Shown here piece by piece: positions 1-8,332 of a stretch of DNA of 41,849 nt (its first letter is position 1; the number at the start of each line of letters is the position of its first letter). Made by a program: the position numbers and the translations under genes. The stretch lies in NCBI GenBank assembly GCA_964556005.1, contig CAZKUR010000034.1, positions 1 to 41,849 on the forward strand, in the 5' to 3' direction. Source of the DNA: CAZKUR01 sp964556005 (GTDB lineage: Bacteria; Bacteroidota; Ignavibacteria; Ignavibacteriales; Ignavibacteriaceae). The notes under the pieces were generated by a model. That model saw nothing but the letters and a program-made list of their open reading frames with translations. It was not told the origin of the DNA and made no database searches.

Positions 1-283
1 TATTAATACCAGCATTGTTCACTAAAATATCTAATCCACCAAAATTTTCCAAAGCGAAATTTACAGTTTTTTCGGCATCTGAAAACAATGCGGCATCGGC
101 TTTTATTCCTTTTAATTTAACACCAAAGCCTTCGGATTGATTTTCAATTTCTTTTGCAGCTTGTTCGGAGGATGTATAAGTAAAGATCACATTGCAGCCT
201 TGTGCGGCAAGTTCCAAAACAATAGCTTTTCCAATACCTCTTGTTCCCCCTGTTACAATTGCCCTTTTATTTTTTAGATTCAT
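1..283 (-). CDS. fabG: 3-oxoacyl-ACP reductase FabG (partial, 3' end outside window)
   Basis: Reads from an ATG at 283 down to the window edge, giving 94 residues of an SDR-family reductase. It would reduce 3-oxoacyl-ACP with NADPH in the fatty-acid elongation cycle. Visible are the Rossmann cofactor motif TGGTRGIGKA near residues 11-20 and the NNAGI motif near the break. The catalytic Ser-Tyr-Lys lies outside the window. The start overlaps the stop of the upstream DUF3109-like gene by 4 bases (ATGA), so translational coupling is likely. Its place directly after plsX-fabH-fabD favours fabG over other SDRs. Confidence 0.88.
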   Translation of the reverse strand, partial: MNLKNKRAIVTGGTRGIGKAIVLELAAQGCNVIFTYTSSEQAAKEIENQSEGFGVKLKGIKADAALFSDAEKTVNFALENFGGLDILVNNAGIN

Positions 284-867
284 GCAACTTCCCTTGACTT
301 TTTATCTTTTAGATATTCGATACGGTAATTTTCCAATTCGTCAAATCCTTCCTTACCGAAAAAGTGAAGAAGCTCATCCCGGCATGCTTCATATATCGTT
401 GTTTCTTCCATTGGATTTTTATTGCAGGTTTTCAGCCTGTCGATATGTTCATCATCAATAGTAAGTGCACCTTCATAAATAGTAAACGGGAACAATATAC
501 AATATATTGGTTTGTATTTCCATCCGGGCTCATTATTCATTATTGCAAGCTTTTGAAGTGAACACAGGCCGTCTTTATCAAGAAAAGTACATTTACCGTT
601 TATTACTTCCGTACCGACGGCAACGCCTGAATCAAAGTCTTCATCTTTTTCAGGCGCTTCGAACCATTTACTTGTATCTTTACTCTGGCTTTCGTCAAAT
701 ATTTCGAGCAATTCATCTTTCAGGCTCATTATTACATCATGCTCTTTAAGATCCGTATATACACCGTAGTAGCAGCACTCACCGTTACACCGGCAGCTAA
801 ATTTGAAATCAAATATTTTAGGATCTATTTTAACCCCGTTAATTTCTTTTGCAAAAGATTCAGCCAT
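280..867 (-). CDS. DUF3109/YkgJ-like cysteine-cluster protein
   Basis: A 195-residue soluble protein with a conserved-looking cysteine set: C25, C27, C31 and C32 (pattern CxCxxxCC), then C93, C102, C123 and C148. This resembles the Fe/Zn-binding cysteine-cluster proteins annotated DUF3109 or YkgJ-like in the Bacteroidota/Chlorobi group; no enzymatic role is established that I know of. It overlaps the fabD stop by one base (TAATG) and the fabG start by four bases, so it is a true member of the fatty-acid operon and may be co-translated. A metal-cluster or redox role linked to lipid synthesis is only a guess. Confidence 0.75.
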   Translation of the reverse strand: MAESFAKEINGVKIDPKIFDFKFSCRCNGECCYYGVYTDLKEHDVIMSLKDELLEIFDESQSKDTSKWFEAPEKDEDFDSGVAVGTEVINGKCTFLDKDGLCSLQKLAIMNNEPGWKYKPIYCILFPFTIYEGALTIDDEHIDRLKTCNKNPMEETTIYEACRDELLHFFGKEGFDELENYRIEYLKDKKSREVA

Positions 868-1781
868 TATAAAAATTTCTCCAATTCCGAATATTTATCA
901 ATTCCGAAAATTTTTACGTTGGGATTTATTCTTTTAACCAATCCTTGAAGGACTTTCCCGGGTCCAATTTCATAAAATTCATCGACGCCGTCATTTATCA
1001 TATTTTGAATAATTTTTGTCCAGGGTACCGGTGAAGTTAATTGTTCAACTAAATATTTTTTAAATTCTTCTTTTGACATCACCGGTTGTGCAGTTACATT
1101 AACGTAAACCGGGAATCTCGCATCATAAAAAGGTGTTTCATCAACAGCTTTTTTTAAAGTTTCTTTTGATGAATTCATTAATGGAGAATGGAAAGCGCCG
1201 CTGACAACTAATTGTTTAACCAGCTTAGCTCCTTTTTGTTTGCAAATCTCCATGGCTTTTTGTACACCTTCAATCGAACCGGAAATTACAACTTGTCCCG
1301 GTGAATTAAAATTGGCACACTGGACAATTCCAAACTCCGAAGCTTCTTTGCATCCTTCCTCAACTTTATCTTCGTCCAGCCCAACTATTGCAGCCATGGT
1401 TCCCGGATTTTCAATTCCTGATTTAGTCATAGCAATTCCTCTTTGACGCACGAGCTTGATTGCATCATAAAATTGCATTGCGCCTGCCGAAGTTAATGCC
1501 GCGTATTCTCCTACCGAATGACCTGAAGCGGCAACAGGCTGAAGAATTCTAATCAAGCTTGCGATAATTATACTATGCAGAAAAATTGCCGGCTGAGTAA
1601 ATTCCGATTGTTTTAATTGTTCTTCGGGACCGTTAAACATGAGATGCGAAAGATTGAAACCCAAGGCATCATCGGCTGTTTTTATCATCTCTTTTGCTTC
1701 GACAGAGTTATCAAAGAGATCTTTTACCATACCGACATACTGCGAACCTTGACCTGGAAATATGAATGCTATTTTGGCCAT
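867..1781 (-). CDS. fabD: Malonyl-CoA:ACP transacylase FabD
   Basis: A 304-residue protein that loads malonyl groups from CoA onto acyl carrier protein. The N-terminal GQGSQ loop is at residues 10-14, the nucleophile S89 sits in the GHSVGE motif, and the catalytic histidine H198 is in GAFHSPL. Length matches the family (about 300-310). It starts at ATG 1781, six bases after the fabH stop, and its stop overlaps the following start by one base, consistent with a tight operon. No defect is seen. Confidence 0.96.
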   Translation of the reverse strand: MAKIAFIFPGQGSQYVGMVKDLFDNSVEAKEMIKTADDALGFNLSHLMFNGPEEQLKQSEFTQPAIFLHSIIIASLIRILQPVAASGHSVGEYAALTSAGAMQFYDAIKLVRQRGIAMTKSGIENPGTMAAIVGLDEDKVEEGCKEASEFGIVQCANFNSPGQVVISGSIEGVQKAMEICKQKGAKLVKQLVVSGAFHSPLMNSSKETLKKAVDETPFYDARFPVYVNVTAQPVMSKEEFKKYLVEQLTSPVPWTKIIQNMINDGVDEFYEIGPGKVLQGLVKRINPNVKIFGIDKYSELEKFL

Positions 1782-1787
1782 TCTTAA

Positions 1788-2792
1788 TTAATCCATTCCC
1801 CAGACTACATAGCATGCACCCCAGGTATAGCCTGCACCGAAAGCGGAGAAAATTAATTTATCTCCTTTTTTTATTTTTTTATCACGATAATATTCAACCA
1901 GGCAAGAAGGAATAGTTGCAGCAGTTGTATTGCCGTACCTATCTATATTTATCATGACTTTTTCTCTTCCTATTCCCATTCTTTGAGCAGTTGCGTCGAT
2001 AATCCTGAGGTTCGCCTGATGAGGCACCAAATATTTTATATCGTCAGATGAAAGATTATTTTTCTTCATAACTTCGTAAGAAATATCAGCCATTCCTTTT
2101 ACCGCAACTTTAAAAACAGCTTTGCCGTCTTGAAATATGTAGTGCATCTTTTTATCTACGGTCTCATGGGTAGGAGGACAAAGGCTTCCGCCTCCTTTCA
2201 TGTAAAGAGCTTCTTTTCCGGAACCGTCAACTTTCAAAATCGAATCCTGCAGTCCTAAACTTTTATCTTCCGTGGGTTCCAATAATACAGCCGCTCCTGC
2301 ATCACCAAACAAGATACAGTTATTTCTATCGGTATAATCGGTAATTGAAGTCATTTTATCGGCACCTATAACCATAACTTTTTTATAAGTTCCGCTTTCT
2401 ATTAATGAAGCGCCTGTCTGAAATGCAAAAAGAAATCCCGAACAAGCTGCAGAAAGATCGAAACCCCATGCATTTTTAGCACCAATTTTTTCCTGAATTA
2501 AACATGCAGTTGCAGGAAAAAACATATCGGGTGTAACGGTTGCAACTATAATGCAGTCGATTTCTTCAGCCGACATATTTTTTGATTTCAATAAATCTTC
2601 AGCCGCTTTTGCACCTAAATCACTTGTAGCACCGTTTTCTAAAATTCTTCTTTCTTTGATGCCCGTACGGGTCGTAATCCATTCATCGGTTGTCTCAACA
2701 ATCTTTTCAAAATACTTATTGTCAAGGATTTTATCAGGGACATACATTCCAACTGCAGTAATCACAGCATTGTATTTTTTATTATCATTCAT
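1788..2792 (-). CDS. fabH: Beta-ketoacyl-ACP synthase III FabH
   Basis: A 334-residue condensing enzyme that starts fatty-acid synthesis by joining acyl-CoA to malonyl-ACP. The Cys-His-Asn triad is complete: C117 in AACSGF, H258 in PHQANLRI and N288 in YGNTTAATIP. Length is typical. It starts at ATG 2792, 13 bases after plsX, and is followed by fabD after six bases. Substrate choice (acetyl or branched primers) cannot be read with confidence from the sequence. Confidence 0.96.
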   Translation of the reverse strand: MNDNKKYNAVITAVGMYVPDKILDNKYFEKIVETTDEWITTRTGIKERRILENGATSDLGAKAAEDLLKSKNMSAEEIDCIIVATVTPDMFFPATACLIQEKIGAKNAWGFDLSAACSGFLFAFQTGASLIESGTYKKVMVIGADKMTSITDYTDRNNCILFGDAGAAVLLEPTEDKSLGLQDSILKVDGSGKEALYMKGGGSLCPPTHETVDKKMHYIFQDGKAVFKVAVKGMADISYEVMKKNNLSSDDIKYLVPHQANLRIIDATAQRMGIGREKVMINIDRYGNTTAATIPSCLVEYYRDKKIKKGDKLIFSAFGAGYTWGACYVVWGMD

Positions 2793-2805
2793 TAAAACAC
2801 CGCTA

Positions 2806-3840
2806 TTAATTTAAATTTGAATATTTCCTTATTGAATTTTCAATTTTATCAACAAGGTTTCTGTGATACATCTCATTTGCTTTTAAAACCATATTTTTTA
2901 CGGCCTTCGGGGTGCTTGAACCGTGCCCGATTATTGAGATGCCGTTAACGCCTAACAGAGGCACTCCACCGTATTCCTGGTAGTCAAAATCCTTTAAGAT
3001 ATCCCGCATGCTGTTTCTTACGAGACCAATTTTTAATTTATTGATTAAACTTTTACCTGCATATTCCTTAAACTTGAATTTCAAAAAATCCAGAACGCTC
3101 TCGCCGAATTTAAGTAAAATATTTCCTACAAAACCGTCACAAACCACAACATGAACAGTGCCTTTTAGAACATCTCTTCCTTCAACATTTCCGATAAAAT
3201 TCAGTTTGGTTTTTTTTATTAACTCTTTAGCAGCTAAAGTTACTTCATTGCCTTTGGATTCTTCTTCACCGACGCTTAATATTCCGACTTTCGGATTGGT
3301 AATGCCATACATTTCTTCAACAAAGATAGAACCCATTATCGCATATTCCAACAAATGTTTAGGCTTTGAATCGACACTGGCACCAACATCGAACAAAGTC
3401 GAGATCCCTGTTTGGTTCGGCATTGGCTGGCCAATTGTCGGCCTTCCTACGCCTGGAATTCTTCCAATTATTAATGTTGAAGCAGCCATAACCGCACCTG
3501 TATTTCCGGCACTTACAAATGCATCGGCTTTTTTATCTTTGACAAAATTAGCACCGACAACAATCGAGGAATTTGGTTTTAATTTTAAAGAGTTTGTTGG
3601 ATTTTCGCTCATTCCAACCACTTGATCTGCATCAATAATATTTTCTTCATTGAATGAAATATTATTAGAGTTCAATACACCTTTAATTTCTTTCCTTCGG
3701 CCGGTTAAAAATAGTTCAAAATCCTTACTTTCACTAAAAGCAGCAATGGCGCCAATCACGGCATTTTGAGGGGCGTAGTCGCCCCCCATTGCATCTACAA
3801 CTATTCTGCATTTAGATCTTTTGGGATCTGAATTACTCAT
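2806..3840 (-). CDS. plsX: Phosphate acyltransferase PlsX
   Basis: A 344-residue protein, counted from ATG 3840, that makes acyl-phosphate from acyl-ACP for phospholipid synthesis. The N-terminal VDAMGGDYAP motif, the NTGAVMAAS stretch and GFVGNILLK are typical of PlsX. The frame could open six bases earlier at a TTG, but the ATG gives the usual family N terminus. It lies 22 bases after rpmF and before fabH, the widespread rpmF-plsX-fabH order that links ribosome and membrane synthesis. Confidence 0.95.
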   Translation of the reverse strand: MSNSDPKRSKCRIVVDAMGGDYAPQNAVIGAIAAFSESKDFELFLTGRRKEIKGVLNSNNISFNEENIIDADQVVGMSENPTNSLKLKPNSSIVVGANFVKDKKADAFVSAGNTGAVMAASTLIIGRIPGVGRPTIGQPMPNQTGISTLFDVGASVDSKPKHLLEYAIMGSIFVEEMYGITNPKVGILSVGEEESKGNEVTLAAKELIKKTKLNFIGNVEGRDVLKGTVHVVVCDGFVGNILLKFGESVLDFLKFKFKEYAGKSLINKLKIGLVRNSMRDILKDFDYQEYGGVPLLGVNGISIIGHGSSTPKAVKNMVLKANEMYHRNLVDKIENSIRKYSNLN

Positions 3841-3862
3841 TAACAAAAGGTTTTATTGAATG

Positions 3863-4042
3863 TCAGCTTTTAGGGATAAACATTGAACGCTCGTTATAAT
3901 AGCCGCAGGAAGGGCATGCTCGATGGGCCAATTTTAATTCTCCGCAATTTGAACATACGCCTAATGAAGGGACCCTTGCTTTATAATGTGTTCTACGTTT
4001 ATCTCTCCGGCTTTTTGACCATCTTCTTTTCGGGTTTGGCAT
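3863..4042 (-). CDS. rpmF: 50S ribosomal protein L32
   Basis: A 59-residue gene found by reading the gap between plsX and the YceD gene. It begins MPNPKRRWSKSRRDKRR, the standard L32 N terminus rich in basic residues. Two CxxC pairs (C30/C33 and C43/C46) form the usual zinc ribbon. ATG is at 4042 and TGA ends at 3863. It starts 17 bases after the YceD stop, in the common yceD-rpmF-plsX order. Confidence 0.95.
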   Translation of the reverse strand: MPNPKRRWSKSRRDKRRTHYKARVPSLGVCSNCGELKLAHRACPSCGYYNERSMFIPKS

Positions 4043-4059
4043 TTCTATTCCGCAAATTG

Positions 4060-4569
4060 TTAATTATTACTTAATTTATTTTTTAAATCCATAAGCGGTG
4101 CCCATCTTACATCGACTTTATCTTTTGAGCAATTGCATGTTCCTTTATTCAAATCCTGACCGCATAAATAACATAAGCCTTTACAATCTTCTCTACATAA
4201 TTTTTTCATCGGTACCGCTAATATTGAATAATCTCTAATATCTTTATCTAAATAAATTTTGTCCTCATTTGGAGAAAGGTACGAAACATTAAAACCGGAA
4301 TTATCATCTGCCTGCTTGCTGCCGAAAATATACACCATTTGATAGTTGCACTGTAAAAGATTGTCGAATGTTGTACCGCATCTGTCGCAAATCAGCTTAG
4401 CATGAATATCAAAAAACATATTCAAGATAATCTGGTTGTTAATCTTCGAAATTTTTGCCTTTATATCAACATTGCCGTAAAACGGTTCACCTAAATCAAA
4501 TTCCTTAATCGGCTCATTAAAATCGAATTCATGATCACCATCGCTTAGATTTGCTATCTTTATAAACAT
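4060..4569 (-). CDS. yceD: YceD/DUF177 family protein (23S rRNA accumulation)
   Basis: A 169-residue protein of the DUF177/YceD family, linked in E. coli and plants to 23S rRNA accumulation. It has a CxxC pair at C61/C64 (CDRCG) and a C-terminal cysteine cluster at C125, C129, C133, C136, C145 and C147, typical of the bacterial family. It is the first gene of the minus-strand fatty-acid/L32 operon. The promoter should lie in 4570-4680, where I cannot name convincing -35/-10 boxes. Confidence 0.86.
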   Translation of the reverse strand: MFIKIANLSDGDHEFDFNEPIKEFDLGEPFYGNVDIKAKISKINNQIILNMFFDIHAKLICDRCGTTFDNLLQCNYQMVYIFGSKQADDNSGFNVSYLSPNEDKIYLDKDIRDYSILAVPMKKLCREDCKGLCYLCGQDLNKGTCNCSKDKVDVRWAPLMDLKNKLSNN

Positions 4570-4771
4570 GATTTCCTACCGTAAGAATAGTTAAAAACTA
4601 TATCAAAAAGAACAAAAATACGAATAATAAATATAGATATAGAAGCAACTATAATCAAACGTTTTGTTATGGTAATATTTATTCGGAATTACTATTCTAC
4701 CGAAGCAGTAGTTGAACAAAAATCAATACTGTTCCCGAAAATATCAATAAATTGAAAAATTTTTGTTGTGA
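4570..4771. other. Intergenic region upstream of yceD
   Basis: A very AT-rich stretch with no supported gene on either strand. It should hold the promoter of the minus-strand yceD-rpmF-plsX-fab operon. I see no clear riboswitch, terminator or RNA gene. It ends in the remains of a toxin-antitoxin pair. Confidence 0.5.
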
Positions 4772-4903
4772 TTTTTAACTATTAAAAACGAGTTAGCTGG
4801 AATGGTAAAAAAAATTTTCTAGCTGGAATTGGATAAGAACGAGATGGATTTTATTGAGTATAACCCTGATGAGTTGGAAGAAGAACTTAGAAGATTTTCT
4901 TAA
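4772..4903 (+). pseudogene. UPF0175-type antitoxin remnant
   Basis: Two in-frame pieces remain, split by a TAG at 4820-4822: first KNELAGM, then, after the stop, DFIEYNPDELEEELRRFS ending with TAA at 4901-4903. In intact UPF0175 antitoxins an ELAGM motif is followed by a short helix and a C-terminal Tyr-Asp/Asn-Pro-Glu-Glu-Leu-Glu-Glu-Asp/Glu-Leu tail, which matches both pieces. No start codon or N-terminal half survives, and the interior is altered. A PIN-type fragment follows at once, the usual partner order. Confidence 0.6.
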
Positions 4904-4921
4904 TTAAAATTTGGGGACTAA

Positions 4922-5077
4922 ACGGTAATCAATACAGATTCATCACCTTTATTTTCTTTTGCTATTATAGATAAGCTTAATATTTTACAGAAAATACTCA
5001 CTGATATTTACATTCCCAAAGCAATTTATAATGAATTGGTAAAATGGGATAAACCTCATTCAACAATATTCAATTAA
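4922..5077 (+). pseudogene. DUF3368-type PIN-domain toxin remnant
   Basis: An open frame of about 50 codons beginning around GTA 4925 and ending with TAA at 5075-5077. It reads VINTDSSPLFSFAIIDKLN, then IYIPKAIYNEL. This matches the start of DUF3368 PIN proteins, where an early acidic DSSPLI motif and a PxxVYxEL motif are typical. Intact members are about 150 residues, so two thirds is missing, and no proper start codon is present. It sits 20 bases after the UPF0175-like remnant, so the pair was probably one module that has decayed. Confidence 0.65.
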
Positions 5078-5170
5078 CCACATGAAAATATATTTATTTT
5101 TCAGAAATTGGCCGGGATGTCTTATTTTTATATTTCTGATAATGTGTTTTATTAAAATTGACCGCTGAAA

Positions 5171-6067
5171 ATGTTAATCGTCGAAAAACTTACAAAAGAA
5201 TTTAAAGATGTTGTCGCCGTTGATAATATTTCATTTCAAATTAGCGAAGGACAAATTTTCGGATTGCTCGGCCCAAACGGAGCAGGGAAAACCACTGCAA
5301 TTCGAATTGTACTAAATATTATTAAACCAACTACCGGCAGAGTTTTATTTGAAGGGAAACCGATCACAAAAGAATTTTTTAACCAAATTGGTTATCTGCC
5401 TGAAGAAAGAGGATTATACAAAAAAAGTAAGGTGATAGATACCATTCTTTATTTTGCCGGCTTAAAAAACATGTCCCGTGAAGCAGCAGTTAAAGAAGCT
5501 GATATCTGGATGAAGAGACTTGAGATAAGTCATTATAAAGACAAAAAAATTGAAGAACTGTCCAAGGGAAACCAGCAGAAAATTCAATTTATCACCTCAA
5601 TAATGCATGAACCTAAACTGCTTGTTTTAGATGAACCGTTCAGCGGGTTCGACCCGATAAACCAGCAGCAGATAAAAGAATTAATACGCTCATTCGTCGA
5701 TTCGGGAAAAATTATAATACTTTCTACACATCAGATGGAAACGGCAGAGAAACTGTGTTCGCAAATCTTTCTAATAGATAAAGGGAAAGAAGTATTAAGC
5801 GGTACTCTTTCAAAAATAAAGAAGAATTTCGGCTCAAATATAATTAAACTTGAATTTGAAGGAGACGGAAGTTTTCTCGCCTCTCTTCCGTTTATTCAGC
5901 ATGTTGATGCATACAGCAATTACGCTGAAATCCAGTTAAAAGACAGTATTCAGCCTTACGAATTGTTAAAGTCGGTAATAGACAAAATTAATGTAACAGG
6001 CTTTTCAGTCGTCGAACCGACATTAAATAAAATTTTTATAGATTCTATTAAGCAGAGTTCAAATTAA
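5171..6067 (+). CDS. ABC transporter ATP-binding protein (NatA-like)
   Basis: A 298-residue ATPase with Walker A GPNGAGKT at 34-41, a modified signature LSKGNQQK at 130-137, Walker B LLVLDEP at 150-156 and the switch histidine in STHQ at H187. The Y-L-P-E-E-R-G-L segment near 75-82 and the C-terminal extension are typical of NatA/YhaQ-like exporters. The permease starts three bases after the stop, so the two form a unit. The cargo (Na+, drug, peptide or lipid) cannot be told from the sequence. Confidence 0.9.
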   Translation: MLIVEKLTKEFKDVVAVDNISFQISEGQIFGLLGPNGAGKTTAIRIVLNIIKPTTGRVLFEGKPITKEFFNQIGYLPEERGLYKKSKVIDTILYFAGLKNMSREAAVKEADIWMKRLEISHYKDKKIEELSKGNQQKIQFITSIMHEPKLLVLDEPFSGFDPINQQQIKELIRSFVDSGKIIILSTHQMETAEKLCSQIFLIDKGKEVLSGTLSKIKKNFGSNIIKLEFEGDGSFLASLPFIQHVDAYSNYAEIQLKDSIQPYELLKSVIDKINVTGFSVVEPTLNKIFIDSIKQSSN

Positions 6068-6069
6068 TC

Positions 6070-7314
6070 ATGAAAAAGGCATTTGCTGTTGCAAAGTGGG
6101 AATTCCTGGAAAAAGTTAAAACAAAAGCTTTTATCATTTCTCTAATTGTTACTCCGGCGATTATACTTTCATTTTCGATTCTTCCCACATTACTCTCTAC
6201 TCAAGAAGATAATTCAACTAAAGCAATCGGGATTCTCGACACATCCGGAATTTATTTTAGACTAATGACTCTAAAATTAGAAAACTACAGATTGAAAGAT
6301 GAGCAGCCGAATTATTTAATTGTAAATTTAGATGAAAAAAGTAAAAGTTTTGATGAACTGAAAAAACATGCGGATTCAAATACAGTTAGCAATAGGCTCG
6401 ATGCCTACTTATTAATTTTGAACGGCGGAACCGATTCGGTTAAATTAGAATACAGGAGCATGAATGTCGGAAATTTTCGCGACATCAGCCGGTTCCAGGA
6501 AGCTTTCAACAATATAAGGGTAAAACAAAAACTTGAATCTGTGGGTGCCGATACTTCTTTAGTTAATTTTATTTCTTCATCAATAGAAGTACAACCGGTT
6601 AAAATCGAGAAAGGCGGGAAGGAATCGACAACCGATTTTCTCGTAGTATTCTTCTCATCAATAATGTTCATAATGCTTTTAATGATGATGATCCTCTACT
6701 CCGGTGGAATGCTGATCAGAAGCCTCGTAGAAGAAAAATCGAACAAAATAATAGAGATATTAATTTCAAGCTGCACTTCCGATGAATTATTAGCAGGAAA
6801 AATTTTAGGATTAAGCGCACTGGGTTTAACTCAAATAATTATCTGGGCGGCAATCGGAATATCGCTAGTGGGATCATCATTAGTACCACCTAATGCCTTT
6901 GAACATATCCTGCCGATGCTCTGGTATTTTGTTCTCGGCTTTGTTTTTTATACTGCAATTTTTGTCGGCATAGGTTCGATTGTTACGACCGAGCAGGAAG
7001 CGCAGCAAATGACAACTTACATCAGCATCCTTTTGGTTTTCCCCGTTGTGATTGCTTTTTCTGCAATGCAAAACCCAAATTCAACTTTGATACAGGTCTT
7101 AAGCTATTTTCCTCTTACTTTGCCGTCGGTCATGATGCTACGATTAAATATAGCACCTGTTCCCCTGCAGGAAATTTTCATTACCGTTTTGATAATGGTC
7201 ATTTCAATCTATTTAACAATTTATTTTGCATCGAAGGTATTCAGAATAGGAATATTATCTTACGGGAAAAAACTAACATTTAAAGATATCATTCAATGGA
7301 TTAAGGAGGAATAA
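6070..7314 (+). CDS. ABC-2 type transporter permease (NatB/YhaP-like)
   Basis: A 414-residue membrane protein. One membrane segment near residues 20-42 is followed by a large extracytoplasmic domain (about 45-190) and then five or so hydrophobic segments to the end, the NatB/YhaP plan. The LVEEKSNKIIEIL stretch after the second membrane segment is a family hallmark that contacts the ATPase. It forms the exporter with the upstream ATP-binding protein. Substrate is unknown. Confidence 0.88.
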   Translation: MKKAFAVAKWEFLEKVKTKAFIISLIVTPAIILSFSILPTLLSTQEDNSTKAIGILDTSGIYFRLMTLKLENYRLKDEQPNYLIVNLDEKSKSFDELKKHADSNTVSNRLDAYLLILNGGTDSVKLEYRSMNVGNFRDISRFQEAFNNIRVKQKLESVGADTSLVNFISSSIEVQPVKIEKGGKESTTDFLVVFFSSIMFIMLLMMMILYSGGMLIRSLVEEKSNKIIEILISSCTSDELLAGKILGLSALGLTQIIIWAAIGISLVGSSLVPPNAFEHILPMLWYFVLGFVFYTAIFVGIGSIVTTEQEAQQMTTYISILLVFPVVIAFSAMQNPNSTLIQVLSYFPLTLPSVMMLRLNIAPVPLQEIFITVLIMVISIYLTIYFASKVFRIGILSYGKKLTFKDIIQWIKEE

Positions 7315-7381
7315 AAATTAATTCGATAGCTAAGCCTCAGCTTTTCTTAAAATTAATTTGAGAAGTGCGGGTATAAGATAA

Positions 7382-8332
7382 ATGCTCGTAGTAGCCTCTG
7401 TTTTTGCAGCAGTCATTCCAATGTCAACTTATCTGGTTATCATCTGGCTGATCGACAGGTATGACCGCGAACCTTTCAGCTTGGTTTTGAAAAATTATTT
7501 ATGGGGAGCTTTAGGAGCAATTATTTTAGCTTTAATCGGCAGTTTTATTCTTTCAACAATAATTTCATTCTTTGTCCCTGAAAAAAATCTAAAAAATATC
7601 AGTACGTTTTTCGTTGCACCATTTGTTGAGGAAATTACAAAAGGTATTTTTCTTTTAATAACAGTACGGAATAGAAAATTCGATAATTTAACGGATGGAA
7701 TAGTTTACGGCGGGGCAATCGGTTTAGGTTTCGGGATGACCGAAAATTTTCTTTATTTTATTTCTTACACTTCCTCAATTTCAAGTTGGGCAGTTGTAGT
7801 TATAATAAGAACGCTATTTTCAGCCGTAATGCATTGTGTTTCGACGGCAACATTCGGAGCCGCTTTGGGTTTTGCGAAATTTAAAACCGGGTATCCAAAA
7901 GTAATGATCCCGCTTCTCGGCTTATTTACCGCTATGATTATCCATTTTACATGGAATTTCAGCATCAGCTTCGAATCGACGGCAGCGCTGGGATTCCTTT
8001 TCATGATTGTAACCATCGGCATTTTCGTTACTGTTTTCCTTCTCTCGGTTTTAAGCGAACGAAAAATTATTTACAACGAATTGCTTGATGAAGCAAACAA
8101 CGGTTTAATTCCGTTCGACCATCTAAATATTTTAAATTCCTCAAAACGAAACAGGCCCGGGTGGGTTGATGAAAGCATTCGTAAAGTTTATATTAGGGCA
8201 GCAACTACTTTGGCATTTAGAAAAATTGAGTTTAAAAAATCCAAAGACATAAACCAAATTTTCTACCGGAAGGACATTGAGTATTACAGGAATTTCATTA
8301 AAAATTTACTCGGCAACATACGGAACGATTAA
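7382..8332 (+). CDS. PrsW-family intramembrane protease
   Basis: A 316-residue protein with several membrane helices. PrsW-type landmarks are present: E83-E84 in FVEEITKG, E121 in GMTENFLYF, H151 in the AVMHCVSTA segment and H188 in HFTWNF, which would make a metal-site protease within the membrane. In Bacillus, PrsW cleaves the anti-sigma factor RsiW. No sigma/anti-sigma pair is nearby, so the target here is unknown. The last 80 residues are soluble. The stop touches the next start directly (TAAATG). Confidence 0.82.
   Translation: MLVVASVFAAVIPMSTYLVIIWLIDRYDREPFSLVLKNYLWGALGAIILALIGSFILSTIISFFVPEKNLKNISTFFVAPFVEEITKGIFLLITVRNRKFDNLTDGIVYGGAIGLGFGMTENFLYFISYTSSISSWAVVVIIRTLFSAVMHCVSTATFGAALGFAKFKTGYPKVMIPLLGLFTAMIIHFTWNFSISFESTAALGFLFMIVTIGIFVTVFLLSVLSERKIIYNELLDEANNGLIPFDHLNILNSSKRNRPGWVDESIRKVYIRAATTLAFRKIEFKKSKDINQIFYRKDIEYYRNFIKNLLGNIRND

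Noticed and set aside
192..948. Several plus-strand open frames opposite the DUF3109-like, fabD and fabG genes
   Set aside because: They lie opposite well-supported genes and have no recognisable domains.
3158..3625. A 155-codon plus-strand frame opposite plsX
   Set aside because: It is the antisense shadow of plsX; its protein has no family resemblance.
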